64,000 nucleotides of DNA from an uncultured Rhizobiaceae group bacterium (GCA_937930635.1 CALHCF010000003.1:1-64000); one strand, 5' to 3'; counted from the first letter of the stretch, positions 19,620 through 29,974 are shown. Numbers and translations are program-made. Notes: generated from the sequence alone by a model not told the origin.

Positions 19620-21620
19620 ATGTTCAAGAAAATTCTGATAGCCAACAGAGGCGAAATCGCTTGCCGCGTTATCAAGACAGCGCGAAAGATGGGTATTGAA
19701 ACCGTAGCCGTTTATTCAGACGCTGACCGGGGCGCTCTGCATGTATCCATGGCTGACGAAGCCATCAATATCGGCCCTCCGCCTGCCAATGAATCCTATA
19801 TCGTGATCGAAAAGATCATGGATGCCATTGCCCAAAGTGGGGCGGAGGCGGTCCATCCCGGTTATGGGTTCCTGTCCGAAAACCCAAAATTTGCCGAAGC
19901 TTTGTCAAAAGCAAAAATCGCTTTCATCGGACCGCCCGTCGGAGCTATTGAATCGATGGGCGACAAGATCACCTCCAAAAAGCTGGCACAGGAAGCCGGT
20001 GTTTCCACCGTTCCAGGGCATATGGGGTTGATTGAAGACGCCGATGAGGCCGTGCGCATTTCGTCCAAGATCGGATACCCGGTCATGATCAAGGCCTCGG
20101 CCGGCGGTGGGGGCAAAGGGATGCGCATTGCCTGGAACGATGAGGACGCCCGCGACGGCTTTCAGGCGTCCAAAAACGAAGCCGCCAATTCGTTTGGTGA
20201 TGACCGTATTTTCATCGAGAAATTTGTCACCCAGCCCCGGCACATCGAAATCCAGGTTCTGGCAGACAGTCACGGCAATTGTATCTATCTGGGCGAACGG
20301 GAATGTTCGATCCAACGCCGCAACCAGAAGGTAATCGAAGAGGCCCCCTCTCCTTTTCTCGACGAGAAAACCCGCAAGGCGATGGGAGAACAGGCTGTGG
20401 CACTCGCCAAAGCGGTTGACTATGCATCAGCCGGTACGGTGGAATTTATCGTCGATGGTGATCGCAATTTCTATTTTCTGGAGATGAACACGCGCCTTCA
20501 GGTTGAACATCCCGTAACCGAGCTGATCACTGACATTGACCTTGTCGAGCAGATGATCCGCGTGGCGGCTGGTGAAAAACTCTCCATCAAGCAGGGTGAT
20601 GTGAAGCTGAACGGCTGGGCGATGGAAAGTCGCCTTTATGCAGAAGATCCTTATCGTAACTTCCTGCCTTCAATCGGCAGGCTGACACGGTATCGCCCAC
20701 CTGCCGAGGGGAAATTGGGCAACGCGATTATTCGCAACGACACCGGCGTTTACGATGGTGGCGAGATATCGATGTTCTACGATCCGATGATCGCAAAGCT
20801 TTGCACCTGGGGCGCTGACCGCAGTAAGGCCATCGAAGCTATGCGGGTGGCTCTGGACAGGTTTGAGGTCGAAGGCATCGGTCACAATTTGCCGTTTTTG
20901 TCGACCGTAATGGACAACGAACGCTTTGTTTCCGGCAACATAACGACGGCCTTCATTGAAGAAGAATTTCCTGACGGGTTTTCAGGAGCAGAAACCACTG
21001 AGGAAAATCGCCGGAGGCTGGCTGCTGTCGCGGCGGTGATGAACATGATTGCCCAATTGCGCCGCACCCGTATTTCCGGGGCAATGGCCAATCATAAAAG
21101 ACGGGTCGGCAAGGAATGGGTTGTCTGTGTGAATGGCGAGAACTTCCCGCTGACCCTCAAGGCAAAAAACGAAGGTGCCAAGATCCGCTTCGGAGATGGA
21201 ACCAAAATGAAAGTGCTGACGAACTGGCGGCCCGGTCAGCGTCTTGTGGAAGTCTCGGTGGACGGAGAACCGATGGCCGTTAAGGCTGTTGCCACTGCCG
21301 GGGGATATGAGTTGCACTATCGTGGTGCTACGCTGAGCGCCCATGTGCTGTCTCCGCGCATGGCCCAGTTGAACGATCTGATGATCGAAAAAACCCCACC
21401 AGATACATCCAGGCAACTTCTTTGCCCGATGCCGGGTCTGGTCGTTTCCATTCTGGTTTCGGAAGGTGACGAGATTGAAGAGGGCCAGGCACTGGCCACC
21501 ATCGAAGCCATGAAAATGGAAAACACGCTGCGCGCCGAAAAGAAGTCCACTGTAGAAAAGATATGCGTGAAGCCAGGCGATAGTCTGGCTGTTGACGAAA
21601 TTATCCTCGAATTCGGCTAG
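19620..21620 (+). CDS. pccA: Propionyl/acetyl-CoA carboxylase alpha chain (biotin carboxylase plus BCCP)
   Basis: MFKKILIANRGEIACRVIKTARKMG, GGGGKGMRIAW, EMNTRLQVEHPVTE, C-terminal biotinylation motif EAMKMEN. ATG at 19620. Confidence 0.96.
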   Translation: MFKKILIANRGEIACRVIKTARKMGIETVAVYSDADRGALHVSMADEAINIGPPPANESYIVIEKIMDAIAQSGAEAVHPGYGFLSENPKFAEALSKAKIAFIGPPVGAIESMGDKITSKKLAQEAGVSTVPGHMGLIEDADEAVRISSKIGYPVMIKASAGGGGKGMRIAWNDEDARDGFQASKNEAANSFGDDRIFIEKFVTQPRHIEIQVLADSHGNCIYLGERECSIQRRNQKVIEEAPSPFLDEKTRKAMGEQAVALAKAVDYASAGTVEFIVDGDRNFYFLEMNTRLQVEHPVTELITDIDLVEQMIRVAAGEKLSIKQGDVKLNGWAMESRLYAEDPYRNFLPSIGRLTRYRPPAEGKLGNAIIRNDTGVYDGGEISMFYDPMIAKLCTWGADRSKAIEAMRVALDRFEVEGIGHNLPFLSTVMDNERFVSGNITTAFIEEEFPDGFSGAETTEENRRRLAAVAAVMNMIAQLRRTRISGAMANHKRRVGKEWVVCVNGENFPLTLKAKNEGAKIRFGDGTKMKVLTNWRPGQRLVEVSVDGEPMAVKAVATAGGYELHYRGATLSAHVLSPRMAQLNDLMIEKTPPDTSRQLLCPMPGLVVSILVSEGDEIEEGQALATIEAMKMENTLRAEKKSTVEKICVKPGDSLAVDEIILEFG

Positions 21621-21742
21621 ATCGTTTCTGTTTTCACTAACGCGAAAAGGCGGTCAAAAACCGCGCGGCGCTTGTATGTCGCGCCACCTCCCATTTGCGC
21701 AATTGGGAATGTGATGCCATCCTCACGTGAGGGAGAAACAAG

Positions 21743-22558
21743 ATGGCAACAGTTATAAAGACAGCATTTGGTTTTTTTATTGCGGCACTGATGAACCTCC
21801 ACGCCCATGCAGCGGAGCAGGTTCCCGTTGATCTGGAACTTGTCCTGGCTGTCGACATCTCCCGTTCCATGGATCCGGAAGAACGTGCTCTGCAACGCAG
21901 TGGTTATGTTGAAGCCCTGCGCCATCCATCCGTTGCTCAGGCTGTCCGTTCAGGCCTCCATGGGCGAATTGCTCTGACCTATTTTGAATGGAGCGGTCAA
22001 TGGACCATCAACACTCTGATGGACTGGACCTTGATCGAAGGAAAAGCCGATCTTGATCGGGTGGCCGATCAGCTGGACCGCCAGCCCATATCAATTGGAG
22101 CGGGCACATCCATTACGGGTGCTCTGGTGGCTGGCGCCAGAGCAATCAACGAGAACAACTTCACAGGAACTCGACGTGTTATCGACATTTCCGGTGATGG
22201 CCCCAACAATCTGGGAGGACCGGTGCTCGCGGCTCGGGCTGACGCGATTGCAAAGGGAATCGTCATCAACGGCCTGCCTATTCTGGCGAAACAACCAGAC
22301 GAGCGCTTTGGGCTTGATCGTCTTGATGAATATTACAGAGATTGCGTTACAGGGGGAGCCGGGTCATTCGTCATTCCGGTACACAGTTTCGAGCGTATAG
22401 GCCTGGCGGTACGCCAAAAGCTCGTGACCGAAATCTCAAGTCTGCAGCCAGCCACAAACGACAACCCGCTCCCCGTTATTCAGGCAAGCACGGGTAGCGA
22501 TTGCCTGATCGGAGAAAAACTGCGTAACGACTATATGCGCTCCATCGGTTTCGATTGA
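21743..22558 (+). CDS. DUF1194 (VWA-like) secreted protein
   Basis: Signal peptide; LELVLAVDISRSMDPEERALQRSGYVEALRHP, MIDAS-like DxSxS; VIDISGDGPNN. Confidence 0.85.
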   Translation: MATVIKTAFGFFIAALMNLHAHAAEQVPVDLELVLAVDISRSMDPEERALQRSGYVEALRHPSVAQAVRSGLHGRIALTYFEWSGQWTINTLMDWTLIEGKADLDRVADQLDRQPISIGAGTSITGALVAGARAINENNFTGTRRVIDISGDGPNNLGGPVLAARADAIAKGIVINGLPILAKQPDERFGLDRLDEYYRDCVTGGAGSFVIPVHSFERIGLAVRQKLVTEISSLQPATNDNPLPVIQASTGSDCLIGEKLRNDYMRSIGFD

Positions 22559-22687
22559 GCAAAGACAGAATCGAGAACGCACACAAAGATTTTACGTTCA
22601 GGGCCGATGATGGAGGCGACATATCCAACCAAGATCTGCATTCTGCATCAGCACCATGACTAGAATTCAGAACAACATACCTCACAC

Positions 22688-23641
22688 GTGGCTTCATCAG
22701 ATCCCATGAACTTGTCTGCCAGCATCGATCCGGAACCTGATTTCGAAGCAACCGCCCGGATTGGTGATCGTGCTTTTGGCCGCCCAACTTTTAGACCTGA
22801 TTATCTGGCCTGGAAATACAGGGGGCATGAGCAAAGACCAGCGACGGTAATTTCGCTCCTGAAAGACGGACGCAAGATCGGTCAGGCCGCGATGCTATGG
22901 AATGCGCCAATTCCTGCCATCGGTAGTGCACAGACATCGGAGTTGGTTGATCTGTTTGTTGATGCTGAGCATCGGTCTTCTGAGGCAATAAAGACACTTT
23001 ACGCTGCAATGGCCTCCGTCGTCGAGGACCATCCCAGCTCTCTTTTTACCTGTGTTCCCAACGCAAAATCGGCTGGTATCAATGGCAGGTTCCTGAATTT
23101 CAAAAATGGCCAGAAATTACACATCAGGCTGGGTCTGATCATGCCGGGCCTGGGCCGTGCGGGCGTTCAAAGCTGCGGTTCCGATCAGCAAGATGACAAA
23201 GCGCTTCAGACCCTTCTTGAAAATTTTGATTTCCAGCATTCGCCAAACAGCATCAACTGGACACCTGACGATCTGGCCCACCGCATTGCCAGGCCCAATT
23301 ACGATTATGGTGTGCATCGGTTTGGCCCCCTGCTGGCCATCACAAGAAAGCAGCTTGTTAAAGGCCTACCAGGGTTCCTGATTTGTGCAGTCTTTTCAAA
23401 CCAACTTGAGCCAGCCCCCAAAAAAGTGCTCAAAGCGATCATGGCAGGAGCAGCCCGGTTTCACGGCACGCCGCTTTTTACCTATATAGGTGTCAACAGC
23501 GCATTGGCGGCACTTCCTGGTTTTGAAGTCCCTGTCCATTTGCGCCCTTCACCCATGCAGGTTGAAATGCGTATGCCCAACGGATTTGACAAACCGTTGA
23601 ATTTTGACCGCTTTGAAACCATCGACTTTGATTTCGGCTGA
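22688..23641 (+). CDS. Hypothetical protein, possibly GNAT-fold related
   Basis: ORF track; FRPDYLAWKYRGHEQRPATVISLLKDGRKIGQAAMLWN... resembles acyltransferase-fold proteins. Weak family call. Confidence 0.55.
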   Translation: MASSDPMNLSASIDPEPDFEATARIGDRAFGRPTFRPDYLAWKYRGHEQRPATVISLLKDGRKIGQAAMLWNAPIPAIGSAQTSELVDLFVDAEHRSSEAIKTLYAAMASVVEDHPSSLFTCVPNAKSAGINGRFLNFKNGQKLHIRLGLIMPGLGRAGVQSCGSDQQDDKALQTLLENFDFQHSPNSINWTPDDLAHRIARPNYDYGVHRFGPLLAITRKQLVKGLPGFLICAVFSNQLEPAPKKVLKAIMAGAARFHGTPLFTYIGVNSALAALPGFEVPVHLRPSPMQVEMRMPNGFDKPLNFDRFETIDFDFG

Positions 23642-23716
23642 TCACACAAACTTCGGTTTTCCCGCAAAACGGCAGAGACTATCTAAGGTAGACATTAACT
23701 GACAGGCTCAACAGAA

Positions 23717-24310
23717 TTGTCTTCACTTAAGTCCATCATCAACTCACATTACCTTTTCTGGCTCATTCTCGCCTGGCCCGCCTGGCCGCTGATAACTGAT
23801 ATCGGGGTCGGTGATCGCTACTATGCAGAACTGATGTATGACAGCGGGGTGTGGGCCACACAACTGACCGTAGCTGCACTGGCCATCACACCAGCCATGC
23901 GCCTTACCCGCGGTTGGGTTGTGGTTCGCTGGTTGCAGAAACGCAGACGTGCAATTGGCATTGCAGCCTTTGGGTACGCCACTCTGCACACGGTGTTTTA
24001 TCTGCGTGAAGTTGGTTCATTCGAAATTGCATTGCTGGAACTTACCGAGGTCGAGCTGGCCGTTGGCTGGGTCGCCTTTCTCTTCTTCTGTGCGCTCGCA
24101 TTCACATCCAACGACGCAAGTGTTCGCACATTAGGGACGAAGTGGAAAAAGGTGCAACGCGGCGCCTATGCAGCCCTGGCGTTGACAGCGCTTCACTGGC
24201 TTTTGATTGATCAGTTTCTGTCCACATTGTTCTGGTGGGTCGCGCCGCTGCTGGTGCTGCAACTCGTTCGCTTCCTTCCAACGCCACGAAAACCCGCTCG
24301 GGCGAAGTGA
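23717..24310 (+). CDS. Ferric reductase-like transmembrane protein (MsrQ/YedZ-like)
   Basis: Multi-TM with conserved His: RRRAIGIAAFGYATLHTVFYL, AYAALALTALHWLLIDQF. Confidence 0.75.
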   Translation: MSSLKSIINSHYLFWLILAWPAWPLITDIGVGDRYYAELMYDSGVWATQLTVAALAITPAMRLTRGWVVVRWLQKRRRAIGIAAFGYATLHTVFYLREVGSFEIALLELTEVELAVGWVAFLFFCALAFTSNDASVRTLGTKWKKVQRGAYAALALTALHWLLIDQFLSTLFWWVAPLLVLQLVRFLPTPRKPARAK

Positions 24311-24346
24311 CGGTCAGATATAAGCGAAGGGGGAGAGCCGCCGAAC

Positions 24347-25966
24347 CTACCAGATTTCTTCTTTGAGCGGGAATTGCCGCAGATACTCGGGATCATCAGA
24401 GCAGGCAACAAACAGGATACCTGGCGTTGCGCTGCGCCCCCCACGATCAATTCCGGTGCACTCCTTATTGACCAACAAAGTCAGCGCATAGTGGCGCAGG
24501 GCAATAATTTCATTGAGACCGACGCCACGTCTCTTCTTGCGCGGCAACTTCCTCAAGCGTTTGTCCAGTAGCGCTTTGGTCAGTTTTTTCGGGCGCTCCC
24601 CAATGATAATAGGGTCAGGTTCCGCAGCCAGATAAACCGGCTCTGGCTGCTGCACAGCCGCAACTTTAACATCTTCTTTATCATTCTCAGCAGCCTTGGC
24701 AGAGTCGGCGACTTCCTTGGCTTCCTCAGCTTTAGCGACCTCAGCAGCCTTCTTCGCCTCAGCTATTTTCTGCGCCTCAGCAGCCTTCGCCGCATCAGCA
24801 GCTTTCTTGGCTTCTGCAACCTTGGCAGCCTCAGCCGCTTTCTTTGCCTCAGCTATCTTTTGTGCCTCAGCAGCCTTCGCCGCATCAGCAACCTTCTTGG
24901 CTTCCGCAACCTTAGCAGCCTCTGCAGCTTTCTTCGCGTCAGCAATTTTCTGTGCCTCAGCAGCCTTTGCCGCGTCAGCAGCCTTTTTGGCTTCTGCAAC
25001 CTTGGCAGCCTCAGCCGCTTTCTTCGCCTCAGCTATTTTCTGTACCTCAGCAGCCTTTGCCGCATCAGCAGCTTTCTTGGCTTCCGCAACCTTGGCAGCT
25101 TCGGCAGCTTTCTTCGCATCGGCTATCTTTTGTGCCTCGGCCGCCTTTGCCGCATCGGCAGCCTTTTTGGCTTCTGCAACCCTGGCAGCCTCTGCCGCCT
25201 TCTTCGCCTCAGCTACCTTTTGTGCCTCGGCCGCCTTTGCCGCATCGGCAGCCTTTTTGGCTTCCTCAGCTTTCGCAGCTTCAGCCACCTTCTTCGCGTC
25301 AGCTATTTTCTGTGCCTCGGCTGCCTTTGCGGCATCAGCAGCTTTCTTCGCCTCAGCTACCCGTTGTTCCTCGGCAGCTTTTGCGGCATCAGCAGCTTTC
25401 CTGGCTTCCTCAGCCTTGGCTGCTACTGCTACGTCGTCGACCTTTGTTGTATTGACGGCTTCGGTAGTACCCTCATCAGAAACGGATGTAACCACCTGCG
25501 AACCCGGGCGAAAGGCGGGGATGACAACGCGCCCCTGGCGAGTAAGCTGTGCCAACCGTGTCGCGGCTGAAACCCTGCGCGGCTTGCGTCTTTTTGCCAC
25601 CCTCTTCTTCTTCACCTGCTTCGCCGTAGGTTTTTCAGTTTTCGCTGCAACCAAAGCCGAATTTGGGATCCACAAAGCCGGCTTTTGCGGTGTGCCGTCA
25701 CCAAACTTTGCAACCAACTTGGCACGGTCGAGAAAATTGGAAACCCTTGACCACCCGGCACGACTTTCCAGCACACGCACCTCGCTGCCCCGGGCCAGAC
25801 TGTGACCATTCACAGCGGCGCAACTGGCCGGGCACAGCCGCACAGAAAACGGCTTGTTTGCCAATTTCCGCACCGTCTGGGCATGGCTGGCCTGCCAAAC
25901 CGTGCCGGTAAAAACAACAATCAACAGGGCCTTCAAAAACCCTTGAACTGAAAACATTCTACTCAC
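24347..25966 (-). CDS. Secreted/envelope protein with N-terminal SH3-like region and a long TolA-like Ala/Lys/Glu helical repeat
   Basis: Signal-like N-terminus, FSVRLCPASCAAVNGHSLARGSEVRVLESRAGWSRV, then seven in-register 30-aa repeats, then a basic C-terminal domain. Confidence 0.85.
   Translation of the reverse strand: MSRMFSVQGFLKALLIVVFTGTVWQASHAQTVRKLANKPFSVRLCPASCAAVNGHSLARGSEVRVLESRAGWSRVSNFLDRAKLVAKFGDGTPQKPALWIPNSALVAAKTEKPTAKQVKKKRVAKRRKPRRVSAATRLAQLTRQGRVVIPAFRPGSQVVTSVSDEGTTEAVNTTKVDDVAVAAKAEEARKAADAAKAAEEQRVAEAKKAADAAKAAEAQKIADAKKVAEAAKAEEAKKAADAAKAAEAQKVAEAKKAAEAARVAEAKKAADAAKAAEAQKIADAKKAAEAAKVAEAKKAADAAKAAEVQKIAEAKKAAEAAKVAEAKKAADAAKAAEAQKIADAKKAAEAAKVAEAKKVADAAKAAEAQKIAEAKKAAEAAKVAEAKKAADAAKAAEAQKIAEAKKAAEVAKAEEAKEVADSAKAAENDKEDVKVAAVQQPEPVYLAAEPDPIIIGERPKKLTKALLDKRLRKLPRKKRRGVGLNEIIALRHYALTLLVNKECTGIDRGGRSATPGILFVACSDDPEYLRQFPLKEEIW
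24677..25417 (-). repeat. In-frame tandem repeat, 90 bp / 30 aa unit, 7 complete units plus partial flanks
   Basis: Consensus DAAKAAEAQKIADAKKAAEAAKVAEAKKAA at aa 211-240, 241-270, 271-300, 301-330, 331-360, 361-390, 391-420. Confidence 0.95.
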
Positions 25967-25991
25967 AAACCTGTCCCGCTTTTTTGGTTTG

Positions 25992-26007
25992 TTAATCGTC
26001 TGTTAAC
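25992..26007. promoter_or_regulatory. CtrA-type binding box TTAA-N7-TTAAC
   Basis: TTAAtcgtctgTTAAC(CAT), in the intergenic region 26 nt upstream of the TolA-like start (25966) and divergent to the mutase gene. Confidence 0.6.
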
Positions 26008-26170
26008 CATTCTACCGGAGACGCCGCTTCGTTGCAAAGCTGAGTTGGCAAGATCGTTAACACGAGTCCCGGCAAATCAATGACATCTTCGACAAAAGTG
26101 TTCTTGGCGACACGTCATCCAGCCTGTATCCATGCTATGCTCGCGACTTTCGCATTAAGACAAGGCGACA

Positions 26171-28321
26171 ATGACTAAGAAACCTGACATGCCGCGAGAC
26201 TGGCTGGATCTCGCTTCCAGTGAGATGAAAGGCGGTGATCCGGAGGATCTGGTCTGGCAGACTCCCGAAGGCATTGCTGTCAGGCCGGTCTATACATCCC
26301 AGGATACCCATTGGCTTCAACATCTTGATTCCCTGCCCGGCCATCCCCCCTTCACCCGCGGACCAAAGGCAACCATGTATGCGGGACGTCCATGGACAAT
26401 TCGCCAATATGCCGGCTTCTCAACTGCCGAGGAAAGCAACAAGTTTTACCGCGCCAACCTTGCTGCAGGTCAAAAAGGTCTTTCCGTTGCCTTCGATCTT
26501 GCGACCCATCGCGGCTATGATTCCGATCATCCCCGCGTGGTCGGCGATGTCGGCAAAGCAGGCGTGGCCATTGATTCCGTTGAGGACATGAAAATCCTTT
26601 TTGATGGAATTCCGCTAGACCAGATGTCGGTTTCAATGACCATGAACGGCGCGGTCATTCCGGTACTCGCTTCTTTTATTGTTGCAGGGGAAGAACAGGG
26701 AGTTCCGCGCGCTCAACTTTCAGGAACCATCCAGAACGATATTCTCAAAGAATTCATGGTTCGCAATACCTATATCTACCCGCCAGAACCATCCATGCGC
26801 ATTGTCTCCGACATAATCGAATACACAGCGCAGGAAATGCCTAAGTACAACTCGATCTCCATTTCCGGTTACCATATTCAGGAAGCAGGCAGCACGCTGG
26901 TTCAGGAGCTTGCCTTCACCCTGGCGGATGGTCGCGAATATGTCCGGGCTGCCACGGCCAAAGGTATGGATGTTGATGCCTTTGCCGGTCGCCTCTCCTT
27001 CTTCTTCAACATGGGCATGAATTTTTTCATGGAAGCCGCCAAATTGCGCGCCGCGCGCTTTCTTTGGGCAAAAATCATGGCCGGGTTTGGAGCCAGCGAA
27101 CGCAGCCAGATGCTGCGCACTCACTGCCAGACCTCAGGAGTTTCGTTGCAGGAACAGGATCCCTACAACAACATCATCCGCACAGCATACGAAGCCATGT
27201 CGGCGGCGCTGGGTGGCACCCAGAGCCTGCACACCAATTCCTTTGACGAAGCCATCGCACTACCCACAGACTTTTCGGCGCGTATCGCACGCAATACCCA
27301 GCTTATTCTTCAGCACGAGACCGGTGTAACAAAAGTGGTTGATCCGCTTGCCGGGTCTTATTACGTGGAAAATCTGACCGGCGAACTGATCGATGAAGCC
27401 TGGAAGCTGATGGAGGAAATTGAAGCACTAGGCGGGATGACCCAGGCCATCAATGACGGTATGCCAAAGGCCCGTATTGAGGAAGCCGCGGCACAAAAGC
27501 AGGCGCGTATCGACAAAGGCGAAGAAGTCATTGTCGGCGTCAACCGGTTTCAGCCCACCAGCGAAGCGCCTGTTGAGGTGCGCGACATCGACAATGCCGC
27601 CGTGAGAGATGCGCAGGTTGCCCGCCTCATGCGCATTCGAAAGACCCGCAATGCCGAAATGCATGCCAGCAGTCTCAAGCGCCTGGAATCTGTTGCAGAA
27701 AATGGTGATGGCAACATTCTGGAGGCCGCCGTTGAAGCCGCCCGCGCACGGGCAACCGTTGGCGAGATTTCTCATACGCTGGAAAAAGCCTTTGGTCGTC
27801 ACACAGCCGACGTGGTGACAATCGAAGGAGTTTATGAAACCGAGTATGGTGATGATCCTGCTTTCCAAAAAACCCAGAATGCACTTCAGCAGTTTGCCGA
27901 CAAACTTGGCCGCCGCCCCCGCATATTGGTGGTGAAAATGGGCCAGGACGGTCATGATCGCGGAGCCAAGGTTATTGCCACCGCCTTCGGCGACCTTGGT
28001 TTTGATGTAACAGTTGGCCCGTTGTTTCAAACGCCGGAAGAGGCCGCCGACCTCGCGGTTTCAGAAGATGTCGATATTGTCGGTGTCTCCAGCCATGCTG
28101 CGGGTCATAAAACACTGGCACCGATGCTGCTCGATGAGCTTGCAGCGCGAAACGTTGCCGACAAAATCGTCATCTGCGGCGGTGTCATTCCCACTCAGGA
28201 TTATGATTTCCTCACCCAAAGCGGCGTCAAGGCAGTTTTTGGTCCGGGAACCAACATCCCGGATGCCGCCATGAGCCTCATTTCATTGCTTCAGGAACAA
28301 CTTCGTGGACGAAATCACTAA
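26171..28321 (+). CDS. Methylmalonyl-CoA mutase (catalytic plus B12-binding domains)
   Basis: [37 protein letters not shown]12 motif [23 protein letters not shown]. Confidence 0.96.
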   Translation: MTKKPDMPRDWLDLASSEMKGGDPEDLVWQTPEGIAVRPVYTSQDTHWLQHLDSLPGHPPFTRGPKATMYAGRPWTIRQYAGFSTAEESNKFYRANLAAGQKGLSVAFDLATHRGYDSDHPRVVGDVGKAGVAIDSVEDMKILFDGIPLDQMSVSMTMNGAVIPVLASFIVAGEEQGVPRAQLSGTIQNDILKEFMVRNTYIYPPEPSMRIVSDIIEYTAQEMPKYNSISISGYHIQEAGSTLVQELAFTLADGREYVRAATAKGMDVDAFAGRLSFFFNMGMNFFMEAAKLRAARFLWAKIMAGFGASERSQMLRTHCQTSGVSLQEQDPYNNIIRTAYEAMSAALGGTQSLHTNSFDEAIALPTDFSARIARNTQLILQHETGVTKVVDPLAGSYYVENLTGELIDEAWKLMEEIEALGGMTQAINDGMPKARIEEAAAQKQARIDKGEEVIVGVNRFQPTSEAPVEVRDIDNAAVRDAQVARLMRIRKTRNAEMHASSLKRLESVAENGDGNILEAAVEAARARATVGEISHTLEKAFGRHTADVVTIEGVYETEYGDDPAFQKTQNALQQFADKLGRRPRILVVKMGQDGHDRGAKVIATAFGDLGFDVTVGPLFQTPEEAADLAVSEDVDIVGVSSHAAGHKTLAPMLLDELAARNVADKIVICGGVIPTQDYDFLTQSGVKAVFGPGTNIPDAAMSLISLLQEQLRGRNH

Positions 28322-28470
28322 GGTCACCGTTTTGGACAAGGATTGACGCGGCGTTCACCGACGCCTCTTTTCAAGATCCTGCGCTTCAAATCCGCTGGTG
28401 AAATATCGAACGACAAGATTGTCTATCGCCATGAAACCTTGCGACAGCAAGGCGAAGAAAGAGAGCACAA

Positions 28471-29109
28471 ATGACAGCTGAAGTAGATGTTTACTGGTCA
28501 TTCCGATCGCCTTACTCCTACCTTGCAACACCAGATATGGCTGCCCTGTCGGATGACTATGATGTCAGTGTGAACCTGCGTCCTGTTTTACCGCTTGCGG
28601 TTCGCGACCCTGGTTTCTTTAGCCCCGACAACCTCAAAAGAGCCCGTTACATCATTCTTGACTGGCCGCGACGGGCGCAATTTCTAGGCATGGCGCACGA
28701 GTGGCCTAACCCTGATCCAATCGTGCAGGACCTTGTGACGATGAAGATCGCGGAGGACCAACCCTATATTTTTCGACTGAGCAAACTAGGCGTCGAAGCC
28801 CAACGACGGGGAAAAGGTACAGCCTTTGCAAAGGAAGTCTCCCATATGCTTTTCGGGGAGACGAAAAACTGGGATCAGGGCGATCATCTGGCCGATGCCG
28901 CGAGCCGCGCCGGACTGGCACTAAACGAGATGGAAGTGGCAATTGCCGACGGCAACCACATGCAGGAAATCGAAGCCAATCAGAGGGCTCTTGAGAAAGC
29001 CGGGCACTGGGGTGTTCCAACATATGTTTTTGAAAACGAGCCCTTTTTTGGTCAGGACAGGATCGACCTTCTGCGCTGGAGACTTCAACAATGCGGTCTA
29101 AAGAGATAG
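28471..29109 (+). CDS. 2-hydroxychromene-2-carboxylate isomerase / DsbA-fold family protein
   Basis: VDVYWSFRSPYSYLATP...NLRPVLP...WGVPTYVFENEPFFGQDRIDLLRWRL. Confidence 0.88.
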   Translation: MTAEVDVYWSFRSPYSYLATPDMAALSDDYDVSVNLRPVLPLAVRDPGFFSPDNLKRARYIILDWPRRAQFLGMAHEWPNPDPIVQDLVTMKIAEDQPYIFRLSKLGVEAQRRGKGTAFAKEVSHMLFGETKNWDQGDHLADAASRAGLALNEMEVAIADGNHMQEIEANQRALEKAGHWGVPTYVFENEPFFGQDRIDLLRWRLQQCGLKR

Positions 29110-29414
29110 AGCGCGAAGGCACCCCTGTATGCCCTTTGTGCAAGCGGCCAATTCCGTCGCACGCAAAACAATCGCAACATCATCTCATTCCCAAGCTGAA
29201 AGGTGGGCGCGGTGGGCCTACTGTCCTGCTGCATCAGGTTTGTCACAACGAAATACATGCGACACTGACAGAAGCTGAACTGGCACGAGATTTCGACACG
29301 CCAGAAAAGCTCAGAACTCACCCTCACCTGGCCAAGTTCGTTCAGTGGCTAGAGAAAAAGCCTGCGGATTTTCATGTCAGAACACAAAAAAGCCTGCGCA
29401 GACGCCGCAAATAA
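29091..29414 (+). CDS. HNH-endonuclease-like small protein
   Basis: CPLCKRPI ... HHLIPKLKGG ... LLHQVCHNEIHA (zinc pairs plus HNH-like core). Confidence 0.75.
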   Translation: MRSKEIEREGTPVCPLCKRPIPSHAKQSQHHLIPKLKGGRGGPTVLLHQVCHNEIHATLTEAELARDFDTPEKLRTHPHLAKFVQWLEKKPADFHVRTQKSLRRRRK

Positions 29415-29430
29415 GCGCCGACGCAGGCTT
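29385..29430 (-). terminator. Rho-independent terminator for the minus-strand DM13-like gene, embedded in the 3' end of the opposing HNH gene
   Basis: AAGCCTGCG (29390-29398) pairs with CGCAGGCTT (29422-29430); minus-strand read continues into TTTTTTGTG. Confidence 0.7.
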
Positions 29431-29450
29431 CAATGATGAGTGTCGTTGAA

Positions 29451-29810
29451 CTAGCGCAAACGGGCAGTACCAAAGGTGCTGCTGAAACGCTTGCAATGGA
29501 TGTGAACGGTCGAATATTTGTCGGCACCCTTGAAGGAATAACTCTGGCCACCACGATTGGCTTTCAGCTTGCCAACCAGCTTGGTGGGACGGCCATTGCC
29601 GACGTAGACATAAAGATCCGGACCCGGCGTGGTGCTGAATCCTGAAAGTCTGATCGAATTACCCTTCACTGTGGCAGTACCACGAACCTTGTAGCGACTC
29701 TTGTTAGCTTTGAATGTCCCTTTCTTATCCGCCGCAAAAGCGGGAATGCTGGAAAAGGGAGCGGCAACAGCCGTAGCCAGAAGAGATGAAACAAAAAAAC
29801 GGCGATCCAT
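29451..29810 (-). CDS. Exported DM13-like domain protein
   Basis: MDRRFFVSSLLATAVAAPFSSIPAFA signal; GTATVKGNSIRLSGFSTTPGPDLYVYVGNG...STVHIHCKRFSSTFGTARL. Confidence 0.75.
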   Translation of the reverse strand: MDRRFFVSSLLATAVAAPFSSIPAFAADKKGTFKANKSRYKVRGTATVKGNSIRLSGFSTTPGPDLYVYVGNGRPTKLVGKLKANRGGQSYSFKGADKYSTVHIHCKRFSSTFGTARLR

Positions 29811-29974
29811 AGCGAATTCCTTTAGCAAACAAATCAACGGTTTTTAGAAAACCCCAGATTATTTATCGGTGTTATGGCCCGCCAATGCCAATCACAGCCT
29901 ATCACCCTTGTTTGATCTTCGCACTTTATCGAAAGAAGAAAAGCTCTTTCGTTTTGCGACAAGACAACTAATAT

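Noticed and set aside
24696-25805. 369-aa + strand ORF rich in Ala/Ser/Phe (MAESATSLASSALATSAAFFASAIFCASAAF...)
   Set aside because: Exact antisense shadow of the Ala/Lys/Glu tandem repeat in the minus-strand TolA-like gene; composition is a by-product of the repeat.
29091-29414. HNH-like gene considered as part of a mobile or defence element
   Set aside because: No transposase, terminal repeats, methyltransferase or immunity gene nearby; single small housekeeping-context HNH protein.
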